From positions 1 to 64,000 of the forward strand of contig NZ_BCMQ01000017.1 of assembly GCF_001485415.1 (NCBI RefSeq): a stretch of DNA of 64,000 nucleotides. Reading direction: 5' to 3'. A program made the position numbers and the translations under genes. This stretch comes from Myroides odoratimimus (lineage in GTDB: Bacteria > Bacteroidota > Bacteroidia > Flavobacteriales > Flavobacteriaceae). Under the pieces are notes generated by a model that had not been told where the DNA came from, did not search any database, and saw nothing but the letters and a program-made list of their open reading frames with translations. Shown in pieces: positions 46,257 to 54,533 of the stretch (positions are counted from its first letter, which is position 1; every line of letters begins with the position of its first letter).

Positions 46257-46289
46257 TTGGACAATAAATAAAAGTTGTGTTTAATCACA

Positions 46290-46297
46290 CAAAAATA
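46290..46297 (-). promoter_or_regulatory. candidate gcvP promoter core TATTTTTG
   Basis: An exact TAnnTTTG match on the - strand, 34 nt upstream of the gcvP start codon. It forms a divergent pair with TAATTTTG at 46332-46339 on the + strand. Confidence 0.45.
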
Positions 46298-46331
46298 ACC
46301 ATTAATCTGACAATTGTATGTTTATATCGAT

Positions 46332-46339
46332 TAATTTTG
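46332..46339 (+). promoter_or_regulatory. candidate promoter core TAATTTTG for the UbiA-like gene
   Basis: An exact TAnnTTTG match 41 nt before the ATG at 46381 and back to back with the gcvP promoter core. Confidence 0.4.
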
Positions 46340-46380
46340 AAAAGTAAATAAGCATTACACTAGTTAGATTGATAATTAAT

Positions 46381-47217
46381 ATGGATTTGTTAAAAAACAG
46401 AATAGTTGCTCTTTATTTAAACGGAAGTGTTCACGTTTCGTTAGCAGTCTTTGCTTTAGTGCAGATGACATTTTATTTCTGTCACCTTCCATTTGATGCA
46501 GTCGTGTCTACTTTAGCTTTTACAGGAACGCTGTTTTCTTATAACTTTATTAAGTATGCTGAAGTAATCTATAGACATAAGAACCCATTTACACTACGTC
46601 TGAAAGTCATTATAGGGATAAGTATTATTGCGTTGCTGATAGGTACTGTTGCCTTCTTTATGTTGAATTGGAAAGCACAATTCGTTACTTTGAGCTTATT
46701 GGTGTTGTCAGTACTATACGCTATACCTATAAGTAGTAACCGAAGTAATTTGCGCAATCTAGCAGGGCTTAAAGTGTATATCGTATGTCTGTGTTGGGCT
46801 ACTGTAACGCTTATAGTGCCAGTGATGAATGCTGATATACCAGTTAGTTGGGATATTGTAGTTAAGTTTATACAGCGTTTTATCCTAGTGTTTATTCTAA
46901 TTGGAATATTTGAAGTCGTTGATTTACAGTATGACGATAAGTATTTGAAGACCTTACCTCAGATGCTAGGAATAGCTAATACCAAATGGCTATTAGGATT
47001 ATTACTAATTCCTTTTTATGTTATCGAATTCTTTAAGGTAGGCTATCAGCCTATACAGGCATGGAATAATATGTTGATTGTATTATTAACGTTGTTTTTT
47101 ATTGTATATGCTTCACCGAAACGAACTAAGTTCTTTACGCTATTCTGGGTAGAGAGTGTGCCTATTGTATGGTGGTTAATTGTTGTTATTCAAGGGAATG
47201 CAAGTATGTTAGAATAA
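46381..47217 (+). CDS. UbiA-like multi-span membrane protein, first motif degenerate
   Basis: A 278-residue integral membrane protein with eight or nine hydrophobic spans. The start ATG 46381 (MDLLKNRIVALYLNG) is preferred over an in-frame TTG at 46369. A segment FEVVDLQYDDKYLKTLPQ near residue 180 keeps the second DxxxD-type motif and TLPxxxG context of UbiA prenyltransferases, but the first NDxxDxxxD is replaced (TLFSYNFIKYAEVIYRHK), so metal-dependent prenyl transfer is doubtful. Flavobacterial homologues are usually listed as hypothetical. It could be an inactive relative with a membrane role. Confidence 0.7.
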   Translation: MDLLKNRIVALYLNGSVHVSLAVFALVQMTFYFCHLPFDAVVSTLAFTGTLFSYNFIKYAEVIYRHKNPFTLRLKVIIGISIIALLIGTVAFFMLNWKAQFVTLSLLVLSVLYAIPISSNRSNLRNLAGLKVYIVCLCWATVTLIVPVMNADIPVSWDIVVKFIQRFILVFILIGIFEVVDLQYDDKYLKTLPQMLGIANTKWLLGLLLIPFYVIEFFKVGYQPIQAWNNMLIVLLTLFFIVYASPKRTKFFTLFWVESVPIVWWLIVVIQGNASMLE

Positions 47218-47235
47218 AAAGACCAAGCATTTAGC

Positions 47236-47445
47236 TTAGTCTTCATTTACATATTCTAGTATATCAGCTGGTTGACAATCTAATTCTTTACAGATTGCCT
47301 CCAATGTACTGAAGCGTATGGCTTTTGCCTTATTGGTCTTGAGTATGGATAGATTACTCACGGTGATACCTACACGCTCAGCCAACTCATTAAGCGATAT
47401 CTTTCGCTTAGCCATCATGACATCAAGGTTTACTATTATTGGCAT
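47236..47445 (-). CDS. small Xre/YozG-like helix-turn-helix regulator
   Basis: A 69-residue DNA-binding protein, essentially one Cro/C1-type HTH: SLNELAERVGITVSNLSIL is the helix-turn-helix, and ICKELDCQPADILEYV is the typical C-terminal end of the YozG-like group. It lies 9 nt downstream of a DUF2975 gene, and YozG-like HTH genes next to DUF2975 membrane proteins are a recurrent pair in many bacteria. A short hairpin (47219-47243) overlaps its stop and may end the transcript. It probably controls the two membrane genes and itself; this is inference from context. Confidence 0.9.
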   Translation of the reverse strand: MPIIVNLDVMMAKRKISLNELAERVGITVSNLSILKTNKAKAIRFSTLEAICKELDCQPADILEYVNED

Positions 47446-47454
47446 ATCGTGGGG

Positions 47455-48069
47455 TTATATGGTTAGTTCTGCATCTTCTTTTAGACGCAAATGTTGTTTC
47501 AATACTTCTACAATCATCAGCAAAATTAAAGGAATAAAGAACATTGTGAAATTAAAGTTACCTTTTACAGCTTCTAGGTTATATAGAGATGCTATTCTCG
47601 ATGCTTCATATGTAGATAGATATTCGAGTATGTTCTCATAAATAGCAAGACCTAAAAGTATAGAAGCTAGTACTTTTATACGTTTAATTTGAAAATGGCT
47701 AACAGTTTCTCCTTTGTACAAAAACTTTAGAATAATAAAGCTATTGTATAAGCCATAGACAATAAAACCAAGAAAAATGAATGTACTCATTATCATAACA
47801 GTTCTAAGAAATGAATAACTAAAAGGAACATCATCTACACGAATTCTACTTGTTGAATCAGTTACCGCTATTTTAGGTGAGTTATGATTAGTAGTTAATT
47901 TTGCATTGTATTCTGTACTGTTTTTGATTGTTATATAGTAAGGATTTGTTGAAATGCTTCTTGCGCTGTCATAACCTTCATTAAAACCTCTTTTCATATC
48001 TTTAAAGTGGTTGTTAAAGGAAAATAAATAGGCAATGATTAATAATATAGTTAGAAATTTTAGTTTCAT
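47455..48069 (-). CDS. DUF2975 membrane protein
   Basis: A 204-residue membrane protein with about four hydrophobic spans: N-terminal (about 1-20), then near residues 90-118, 130-150 and 175-195. The closing FFIPLILLMIVEVLKQHLRL with KEDAELTI at the C-terminus is the DUF2975 pattern, and the upstream neighbour ends almost identically (LKQHLTLKENAELTI). The pair arose by tandem duplication. It sits directly before the YozG-like HTH gene. The function of DUF2975 is unknown; a membrane-bound partner of the HTH protein, perhaps sensing envelope state, is a reasonable guess. Confidence 0.88.
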   Translation of the reverse strand: MKLKFLTILLIIAYLFSFNNHFKDMKRGFNEGYDSARSISTNPYYITIKNSTEYNAKLTTNHNSPKIAVTDSTSRIRVDDVPFSYSFLRTVMIMSTFIFLGFIVYGLYNSFIILKFLYKGETVSHFQIKRIKVLASILLGLAIYENILEYLSTYEASRIASLYNLEAVKGNFNFTMFFIPLILLMIVEVLKQHLRLKEDAELTI

Positions 48070-48078
48070 AAGATCAAG

Positions 48079-48699
48079 TTATATGGTTAGTTCAGCATTT
48101 TCTTTTAAAGTTAAATGTTGCTTTAATACTTCAACAATCAATAACAGAATTAAAGGAATAATAAATAACGAAAAATCATAGTCATACTTAACTAGGTTGA
48201 GGTTATAGATATTAGCTACCTCTTGTTGTTCTTTGTTTGAATAAAAAACAAATATATTCCCTAATACAGGTAGAAGTAATTGAAAATAAGCTAGAATTTG
48301 TAGTCGTCTTATTTGACTATTAGATGCTATATTACCATTATATAAGTTTTTAAAGAATTTTATAAATACAATAATGATAACTGGGAAAAGGAGTATAGTA
48401 AGGATACCTAATAAACCTATGAAGAAATTACTAATCCCGTTCGAATATTGTTTAGGAACTTCTACTTCAATAGTCTCTTTTATTTCACGTATTTGTATAC
48501 CAGTAGTTTTTTTATCTGTTAGAGATAAATGAAGGTCAGAGGTATCACTAGGAATCTGTTTAACGACCAAAGTAGTATACACTTTATCATCATGACATTC
48601 TGGAGCATTATTATACCCTTGTTGAAAATCTCTAAAGTGTACACAAAGATTGGCTATATATAATACAATAAATATAACTGTAAGTAATTTCAGCTTCAT
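48079..48699 (-). CDS. DUF2975 membrane protein, paralog
   Basis: A 206-residue membrane protein with the same four-span design and the same C-terminal IIPLILLLIVEVLKQHLTL motif as its neighbour, from which it is separated by 9 nt. The first 20 residues are a hydrophobic signal-anchor (LLTVIFIVLYIANLCVHF), followed by an exported soluble segment with VVKQIPSDTSDLHLSL. It is the first substantial gene of a DUF2975-DUF2975-HTH operon. The exported loop differs from that of the paralog, so the two may recognise different ligands; function is unknown. Confidence 0.88.
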   Translation of the reverse strand: MKLKLLTVIFIVLYIANLCVHFRDFQQGYNNAPECHDDKVYTTLVVKQIPSDTSDLHLSLTDKKTTGIQIREIKETIEVEVPKQYSNGISNFFIGLLGILTILLFPVIIIVFIKFFKNLYNGNIASNSQIRRLQILAYFQLLLPVLGNIFVFYSNKEQQEVANIYNLNLVKYDYDFSLFIIPLILLLIVEVLKQHLTLKENAELTI

Positions 48700-48708
48700 A
48701 ATCTAGGT

Positions 48709-48783
48709 TTAAAATAATACGTTTATTAATCGTTCACATAATGCTATTAAAAGCATAGCCCAATGGATTAGTAATTTTATCAT
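48709..48783 (-). CDS. possible 24-residue hydrophobic peptide upstream of DUF2975
   Basis: An ATG at 48783 opens MIKLLIHWAMLLIALCERLI and ends 24 codons later, 9 nt before the first DUF2975 gene, so it is the first frame of the operon. It is almost wholly hydrophobic with two positive charges, like a single-span or leader peptide. It could be a membrane peptide partner of the DUF2975 proteins or a chance frame. Nothing else supports it. Confidence 0.3.
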   Translation of the reverse strand: MIKLLIHWAMLLIALCERLINVLF

Positions 48784-48965
48784 CGTTAGTAATTTAGTTG
48801 GTTAATTGTAATTCAAAAGTATATTTAATTTTTTATAAAACAAATGAAATTTATTGTTATTCGATAAATACTTGTCTAAAAACGTAAAATGTGTCTTTTT
48901 TGGATACTTCAAGGATTATAGCAGAGTTTTAAGAAAAGCTCTTTTTTAGTTGCGTCTAAAAATGT

Positions 48966-48973
48966 TATATTTG
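48966..48973 (+). promoter_or_regulatory. candidate promoter core TATATTTG for leucyl aminopeptidase
   Basis: An exact TAnnTTTG match 21 nt before the aminopeptidase ATG; a TTG at 48950-48952 is closer than the usual -33 spacing. Confidence 0.4.
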
Positions 48974-48994
48974 CAGTAATATAAAAAGACAAAG

Positions 48995-50386
48995 ATGATA
49001 CAACTAGTAAATAACATGAAAGAAAACGGGAACGTTGTTTTCGTTTTAAGTAGTGAGAACAAAGGAATTGTTGAGGTTCCTGCATTCTTAAATGATTTTG
49101 TAAAAGCATTCGAAGAAGGGAAAAAAGAAGAAGACTTTGCTAAAGTGGGAAGTCAGTATTTCTTTTTCGTAAAAGAGAATGAGAACTTAGAAAAAATGCG
49201 TTTAGCTGGTAATAGCGTTCGCAAACAATTAGATAAAAAAGCTGACAACCTTACTATCGTAGGTAATGGAGCTTCTACATTAGCTTTAGTAGAAGGATTT
49301 ATGTTGTCAAACTACCAATTCTTAAAGTACTTCAAAGAAGCAGAAGAAATGAAGTTCGCTTTGAGTAATGTTGAGGTAAAAGGAGATTTCACAGCTAAAC
49401 AGATCAGTGACTTAAACAATACTGTAAAAGCGGTGTATTGGGCTCGTACAATGGTAAACGAACCTGTAAGCTTCTTAAATGCTACTCAATTAGCAACTGA
49501 AATAGAAGCTTTAGGTAAAGAGGCTAACTTCTCAGTGAAAGTATTAGGTCGCAAAGAAATTGAAGACTTGAAGATGGGTGGTTTATTAGCTGTTAATAAA
49601 GGGTCTATTGATCAACCTACTTTTACTATTATGGAGTACAAGCCAGCTAATCCAATCAATAAAAAGCCTATCGTATTAGTAGGTAAAGGAGTAGTGTACG
49701 ATACGGGTGGTCTAAGCTTAAAACCAACTGCAGGTTCTATGGACTCTATGAAGAGTGATATGGGAGGTGCAGCATGTATGGCAGGTACTATCTATGCAGC
49801 AGCTTTAAACGACGTGAATGTTCACGTTATCGGATTAGTTCCTGCTACAGATAACCGTCCTGGAGGAAATGCTTATGCTCCTGGTGATGTGATTACTATG
49901 TTTGACGGTACAACGATCGAGGTATTAAACACAGATGCAGAAGGACGTATGATCTTAGCAGATGCTGTTGCTTATGCTACTCAGTATGATCCAGAGGTTA
50001 TTATTGATGCAGCTACGCTTACAGGTGCAGCTTTAGTAGTAGCTGGAGATATGGCATCTTGTATTATGGGGAATGATGAGCAGACTATCGATGCTATTAT
50101 CGCTTCAGGCTACAACGTACACGAGCGTTTAGCTAAGTTGCCTTTCTGGGATGACTATAAAGACTTGTTGAAATCTAACGTAGCAGATATGAAGAATATC
50201 GGTGGACGTTTTGCAGGTACTATCACAGCAGGTAAGTTCTTAGAGCACTTCGCTAAAGCACCTTATGTACACATGGATATCGCAGGTCCAGCTTGGATGG
50301 ATGCTCCTAGAGATTATAAAGGTAATGGTGGTACAGGAAGTGGAGTACGTACTCTAGTTGACTTCTTGACTAACTATAAAGGATAA
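48995..50386 (+). CDS. pepA: leucyl aminopeptidase, M17 family
   Basis: A cytosolic, two-metal aminopeptidase that removes N-terminal residues from peptides. The 463-residue product has the M17 active-site segments KGVVYDTGGLSLKPTAGSMD (catalytic Lys and Asp ligands), MKSDMGGAA and NTDAEGRMILADA, the family signature. No signal peptide. The start ATG 48995 gives MIQLVNNMKENGNVV. It is preceded by a promoter core, is a single-gene transcript and ends at a strong terminator. The function is firm; preferred substrate residues are not predictable. Confidence 0.96.
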   Translation: MIQLVNNMKENGNVVFVLSSENKGIVEVPAFLNDFVKAFEEGKKEEDFAKVGSQYFFFVKENENLEKMRLAGNSVRKQLDKKADNLTIVGNGASTLALVEGFMLSNYQFLKYFKEAEEMKFALSNVEVKGDFTAKQISDLNNTVKAVYWARTMVNEPVSFLNATQLATEIEALGKEANFSVKVLGRKEIEDLKMGGLLAVNKGSIDQPTFTIMEYKPANPINKKPIVLVGKGVVYDTGGLSLKPTAGSMDSMKSDMGGAACMAGTIYAAALNDVNVHVIGLVPATDNRPGGNAYAPGDVITMFDGTTIEVLNTDAEGRMILADAVAYATQYDPEVIIDAATLTGAALVVAGDMASCIMGNDEQTIDAIIASGYNVHERLAKLPFWDDYKDLLKSNVADMKNIGGRFAGTITAGKFLEHFAKAPYVHMDIAGPAWMDAPRDYKGNGGTGSGVRTLVDFLTNYKG

Positions 50387-50410
50387 TATCTAATCAGGAT
50401 ATAAAGAATA

Positions 50411-50446
50411 AGAACGAGAGTAGTCTAACTACTCTCGTTTTTTTAT
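50411..50446 (+). terminator. terminator of the leucyl aminopeptidase gene
   Basis: AACGAGAGTAGT (50413-50424) pairs perfectly with ACTACTCTCGTT (50428-50439), loop CTA, followed by TTTTTTATA. It lies 24 nt after the stop codon. Confidence 0.92.
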
Positions 50447-50499
50447 ACTTGTATTTATAGTTTTATCGTATTTTCGTCATCTTATAAAGAATCATAACA

Positions 50500-51009
50500 A
50501 TGAATAACTTAGCAGAAACAACCACTTTTATACCTGTGGATAAAAGTAATATACACTTAATTCTTCCTTTGGCAGAGAAGATCTGGGAGGATACGTATCT
50601 TCATATTATCGGACAAGAACAGATAGACTATATGCTACCAATGATGTATAGTGATGAGCGTATATTAGGTGAACTAAAAGAAGGGTACCAATGGGAACTG
50701 TTAATGCAAGGTGAAGAACTGTTAGGATATACAGATTATAAACTAATGCCTGATAATAGAGTATTTATTTCTAAACTATATACTAATGTGTATAAGCAAG
50801 TAAAGGGCTTAGGGCATTTTATGTTTGAGCATGTAGTAGAGTATGCTAGACGTGAAGGCGCTACTGCGGTATATCTTACTGTGAATAAAAATAACCAACG
50901 AGCTATAGACTTCTATATCCGCAATAATATGAAGTGTATAGAGTCTAAGACTTTTGATATCGGACAGGGATATGTAATGGATGATTATATCTATCAGTTA
51001 GATTTATAA
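50500..51009 (+). CDS. GNAT-family N-acetyltransferase
   Basis: A 169-residue GNAT acyltransferase that uses acetyl-CoA. It shows the acetyl-CoA-binding KQVKGLGHFMFEH (Q/R-x-x-G-x-G/A-type motif) at about residue 105, the typical KLYTNVYKQ beta-4 region and a YLTVNKNNQRAIDFYIRNN segment that closes the fold. The start ATG 50500 gives MNNLAETTTFIPVDKSN. It is a single gene between two strong terminators. The acceptor could be an amino acid, polyamine or protein. Confidence 0.88.
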   Translation: MNNLAETTTFIPVDKSNIHLILPLAEKIWEDTYLHIIGQEQIDYMLPMMYSDERILGELKEGYQWELLMQGEELLGYTDYKLMPDNRVFISKLYTNVYKQVKGLGHFMFEHVVEYARREGATAVYLTVNKNNQRAIDFYIRNNMKCIESKTFDIGQGYVMDDYIYQLDL

Positions 51010-51010
51010 T

Positions 51011-51047
51011 AACAAAGAAGGTTAGCCATTGGCTAACCTTCTTTGTT
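51011..51047. terminator. bidirectional terminator between GNAT and the secreted-protein triplet
   Basis: A perfect 17-bp stem AACAAAGAAGGTTAGCC (51011-51027) / GGCTAACCTTCTTTGTT (51031-51047) with loop ATT. Its right arm overlaps the stop of the - strand gene, so it serves both convergent transcripts. Confidence 0.9.
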
Positions 51048-51924
51048 ACAACATCAGCTCTATTACTCTATAAGTAAACTCATATTCATAAATACTCGGT
51101 TGCTCGTTAGGCATAGACTTGACTACTGTTTTTACCTTAGCAGTCAGAGGTAGATCTTGAGCATTATAAGTGTACTCTATCGTAGTTAGGAGGTCGCTAC
51201 TTTCTATTTTAACGACATTGTTTTGTTGATTATAGTTAGTGTACATCAGCTCATTAGCACTAAGATAGTTTGACACATTATACGCATAAGGCAAGTAAGC
51301 AAATGGGTAATTCTTTTGGTCATAAGTATAGATTGTCTTATTGCTATCTAGGTTGACTAACTTTAGATTGTTACTAGGATTATAGATAAAGTCAGTTACT
51401 TCAGGATCAGAATACTGAGGCTTAGAAGATATCTCTATAGAACCGGGCAGGTCTAGTCTATTATACACGATTTTACTTACTCTAGACTCGTCATAGTATA
51501 AATCCTTAAACTCTGTATATTGAAGTATTTTATTGTCATATACTAGGTCTAAGCTCATTTTATTCTCTCCATAGATGACTTTGCGCAGTAGATTATTCTC
51601 ATCTAACTCGATGGTAGCAGTGAAGGAACTAGTAGGTGCTCCATCCTCTACTAAGTATGATTCCACAGAATTCAGTTGACCTAAATCATTATAATTAAAG
51701 TCATATTTAGTGATAGATATCTCTGTACTAGATGTACTTCTGTCTACGACATTCACATCATCAATAAGAGTTGTACTATCTACAGGAACATAATTCTTCT
51801 CAACAACTTGGCTTACTACAGTCAGTTTCTTTATCTGATCAGAAGGTATAGGACTGGATGTACTATAACTATTCCAACTAATTACGAATAGTAACAGTGG
51901 AGTGAATAACAAACTTCTTTTCAT
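51046..51924 (-). CDS. secreted protein, third member of a tandem family
   Basis: A 292-residue protein with a Sec signal peptide (MKRSLLFTPLLLFVISWNS). The mature part is built of short beta-strand repeats in a YD-repeat style: YDFNYNDLGQLNSVESYL, FIYNPSNNLKLVNL, IEYTYNAQDLPLTAKVKT. The last 40 residues (YEYEFTYRVIEL) match the two upstream genes closely, so it is the third of three tandem paralogs (gaps 4 and 17 nt) on one transcript. It lacks a lipobox, unlike the first. Function and fold are unknown; an outer-membrane or surface beta-structure is likely. Confidence 0.8.
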   Translation of the reverse strand: MKRSLLFTPLLLFVISWNSYSTSSPIPSDQIKKLTVVSQVVEKNYVPVDSTTLIDDVNVVDRSTSSTEISITKYDFNYNDLGQLNSVESYLVEDGAPTSSFTATIELDENNLLRKVIYGENKMSLDLVYDNKILQYTEFKDLYYDESRVSKIVYNRLDLPGSIEISSKPQYSDPEVTDFIYNPSNNLKLVNLDSNKTIYTYDQKNYPFAYLPYAYNVSNYLSANELMYTNYNQQNNVVKIESSDLLTTIEYTYNAQDLPLTAKVKTVVKSMPNEQPSIYEYEFTYRVIELML

Positions 51925-51941
51925 AGTATTTTTATAATATA

Positions 51942-52790
51942 TTACTTCATTATTGGTATATGTAATTCTTTATAGATGAATTCATACTCATATAAAAGCC
52001 TTTTGTTGTTCTTATCCTCTTTATCTATACTAGTGATTCTAGCAGTAATAGGGAATCCTTTCTTGTTATATGTGTAGTCTATAGAAGTTATAAATTTAAC
52101 ATTTTCAATTCTAATTACATTGTTTTGTTGAATATAATTTGTAAATATTAAGGATTCACTCCCTAAGAAACTAGATATAGTATATCCGTATGGCAGATAG
52201 CTGAAAGGATATTTTTTATTGTCAAAAGTATAGTCAGTGTATTGACCATTATATATTTCTCTGTTCAAGTTTAACTTATCGTTATACTCCAAACTTATTT
52301 CAATAGCATTCGTCTGTTCTGGTATAGTGCTAATCGTAATCTGACTTGGTAATAAGTTCGTGTTATAGTTATATGTACTAGTTCTCGTTTCTCTAAAATT
52401 ACTGTTAGTAAATATAAACGAACTAAGTAGTTTATCTATGTATTCTAGTTTGTAAGAGCTCGTATCAGATCCTAAATCAATATTTTTAATAGTATGCTTA
52501 TCCTTCATCTCTATGTATGTAGTAAAGGGATAACTAGGCATATCATTTTCTATAGTGTAACTACTAGTCGATATTAAGATACCTTGCGTATTGTATGTAA
52601 AATCATAGTGTCTTATAAATACCTCAGTATCTCTATCAGTTTGATCTGTGGAAGGATTAGGGGTGATAGATATAATATGCGCTTTCGGTATATGTTGTTT
52701 CTCTATTACTCGTTCTACTACTGTGATTGGTTGTCCCCAAGCAATAGGAAATATAAGTAGTAGTAGAAGAACTAAGCTGATAGACTTCAT
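51942..52790 (-). CDS. secreted protein, second member of a tandem family
   Basis: A 282-residue protein with a signal peptide ending IAWGQ. It has the same arrangement as its neighbours: HYDFTYNTQGILISTSSYTI, then IDYTYNKKGFPITARITSI and a terminal YEYEFIYKEL. Its start follows 4 nt after the stop of the 52795-53688 gene, so translation may be coupled. It has no cysteine lipobox, so it is secreted rather than lipid-anchored. No function is known. The repeated Y-x-Y-N motifs recall simple YD-repeat or tyrosine-rich beta-helix modules. Confidence 0.8.
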   Translation of the reverse strand: MKSISLVLLLLLIFPIAWGQPITVVERVIEKQHIPKAHIISITPNPSTDQTDRDTEVFIRHYDFTYNTQGILISTSSYTIENDMPSYPFTTYIEMKDKHTIKNIDLGSDTSSYKLEYIDKLLSSFIFTNSNFRETRTSTYNYNTNLLPSQITISTIPEQTNAIEISLEYNDKLNLNREIYNGQYTDYTFDNKKYPFSYLPYGYTISSFLGSESLIFTNYIQQNNVIRIENVKFITSIDYTYNKKGFPITARITSIDKEDKNNKRLLYEYEFIYKELHIPIMK

Positions 52791-52794
52791 GGTT

Positions 52795-53688
52795 TTATCT
52801 TTTCTTGTTTTTTAAACGGATAACCTCTAGTTCTTTATAATAAAACTCATATTCACACGTCACTCTACTATCTAGTGCATTTGTTTTAGAAGTCTTTCTA
52901 ACCCTTGCTGTGATAGGTAAGTTGTCTGTATTATAGGTATAGTCTATCGTAGTGATGTGTTCATCATCTTCGAAGCCCACAATGTTGTTTTTAGGAGCAT
53001 AAGTAGTAAAGGTCAACCAATCTATAGACATATAGTAGAACGGATTATAGTAATAAGGCTGCCCTGCTAGTATATACTGCTTATCATCATAGCTAAAAGA
53101 GAATAACTCTAGAGGATTCTTATAGGTACGTACATTCTGATTAAGGTCATAGGTGAAGTCAAGATTGATAACTTCATTAGGTTTGCTTTCATTGCCTAAT
53201 CTTGCATGTACAGGTAGTTGATGCTTATCATAGCTAAATGTACTAACCACTAGTTCTTTAAACTCTGGCTCGTAATGTGTGATTTGATGAAGGATATTAT
53301 CTTTATAAACAGCTTTTAACTTATCGGTATCCTCGTCTAGTGAAATAGTTGTCAATTGCTTCTTAGCATTTAACACCACTCCTAAGCTAGAAGGGTTAGT
53401 CGCTTTCTCATTGACGATATTACTAGAGTAGGTGTTGACTAATTGACCATATTCATCATAAGTAAATAAGAAGTTGCGTATTTCTGTTTCTGTATTCTCT
53501 TTATCTTTATTTATTGTATTCGATTTTCCATCTGCATAAGTTTCTGTGATTAGTAAGTAACTTTTCTCTACAGCATGGTCTAATACTGTTGTTTTAAATG
53601 TTTTCCCTTTTCGTTTTGTAGTAGAGTTAAAACTACCACAATTCATTAATAGTAATAATAGTGGTGCTATTAAAAGTGTTCTTTTCAT
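52795..53688 (-). CDS. lipoprotein, first member of a tandem family
   Basis: A 297-residue lipoprotein. I place the start at ATG 53688 (MKRTLLIAPLLLLLMNCGSF, lipobox MNC) rather than an in-frame TTG ten codons upstream, because only this start gives a clean lipoprotein signal. The mature part has the family pattern FLFTYDEYGQLVNTYSSNIV, then IDYTYNTDNLPITARVRK and a CEYEFYYKEL end. It is first in the three-gene set, and being anchored while the next two are secreted suggests a surface-attached assembly. The function is unknown. Confidence 0.82.
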   Translation of the reverse strand: MKRTLLIAPLLLLLMNCGSFNSTTKRKGKTFKTTVLDHAVEKSYLLITETYADGKSNTINKDKENTETEIRNFLFTYDEYGQLVNTYSSNIVNEKATNPSSLGVVLNAKKQLTTISLDEDTDKLKAVYKDNILHQITHYEPEFKELVVSTFSYDKHQLPVHARLGNESKPNEVINLDFTYDLNQNVRTYKNPLELFSFSYDDKQYILAGQPYYYNPFYYMSIDWLTFTTYAPKNNIVGFEDDEHITTIDYTYNTDNLPITARVRKTSKTNALDSRVTCEYEFYYKELEVIRLKNKKR

Positions 53689-53878
53689 TGTTGTCTTGAC
53701 TAGGCGATAAAAATACAATTATTTTTAAACACACACTTCTAGGCAATTTATTTAAACCTAGTACGGATAGCTAGTACATTTATTTGTGTCTTTATGGCAT
53801 AATGTTGTTAAAGCTACTTTCTTATTCTTATTTAGTTTAAATAATTTATTATCTTCGCTTCATTAAAATTTATAAGAG

Positions 53879-54424
53879 ATGAGTACAGATACAATAAACC
53901 CAAATTTCGATCAACATAAAGTAAAGCCTAAAGCTCCTAAAATCGAAGAATTAATCAATGAGTGTAAGTCAGTAATGATGGCTACTATCAGCGAGGACGG
54001 AACACCATTAGTAAGTACAGCTCCTTATTCTAGAGTAGGTAATGAGTTTCAGATATTAGTTTCTTTTATGGCAAAACATACAAAGAACTTACGTGATCGC
54101 AAGCAAGTATCATTCATGTTTGTAGAAGATGAGAGCGTATCTAAACAATTATATGCTAGACACCGTTTAACTTTAGATACTCAAGCGGAGTTAATCGAGA
54201 AAGAAAACCCATTATACGAGAAAGCAATCGCTGACTTAAGAGAAAGACATGGTAAGGTAGTAGAAGTATTAGATAACTTAGAAGACTTCATCATGTTTAA
54301 CTTTAAGCCAGTTAAAGGTTCTTATGTGAACGGATTCGGTAGTGCATACTTCGTAGATGAGAATCTAGAAGTGATGGAACACAGAAGAGGTGCTCATGGA
54401 CAACATAACGTAGATCAAAAGTAA
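53879..54424 (+). CDS. HugZ-type pyridoxamine 5'-phosphate oxidase-family protein
   Basis: A 181-residue protein of the split-barrel flavin-binding family. The N-terminal CKSVMMATISEDGTPLVSTA segment and the GSYVNGFGSAYFVDE loop match the HugZ/HutZ heme-utilisation branch, which binds heme at the barrel edge and degrades it to release iron. A His-rich tail (MEHRRGAHGQH) may add a heme ligand. No signal peptide, so it is cytoplasmic. The start is ATG 53879, and a 7-of-8 promoter core TATCTTCG lies upstream. The heme activity is inferred from the family. Confidence 0.88.
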   Translation: MSTDTINPNFDQHKVKPKAPKIEELINECKSVMMATISEDGTPLVSTAPYSRVGNEFQILVSFMAKHTKNLRDRKQVSFMFVEDESVSKQLYARHRLTLDTQAELIEKENPLYEKAIADLRERHGKVVEVLDNLEDFIMFNFKPVKGSYVNGFGSAYFVDENLEVMEHRRGAHGQHNVDQK

Positions 54425-54448
54425 TAACTATATTTTTATTAACGGAAG

Positions 54449-54487
54449 AAGCCTTTATTTCCTTATTGGAGTAAAGGCTTTTTTTAT
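54449..54487 (+). terminator. terminator after the HugZ-type gene
   Basis: AAGCCTTTA (54449-54457) pairs with TAAAGGCTT (54472-54480), with an inner TCC/GGA, followed by TTTTTTTA. It lies 25 nt after the stop. Confidence 0.85.
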
Positions 54488-54533
54488 TGTACTATAAAAT
54501 AGTAGTTTTGAAGACAGAAGATTATTTTGATTT

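Noticed and set aside
53689..53718. TTG start of the lipoprotein gene at 53718
   Set aside because: The added ten residues precede a perfect lipoprotein signal that begins at ATG 53688.
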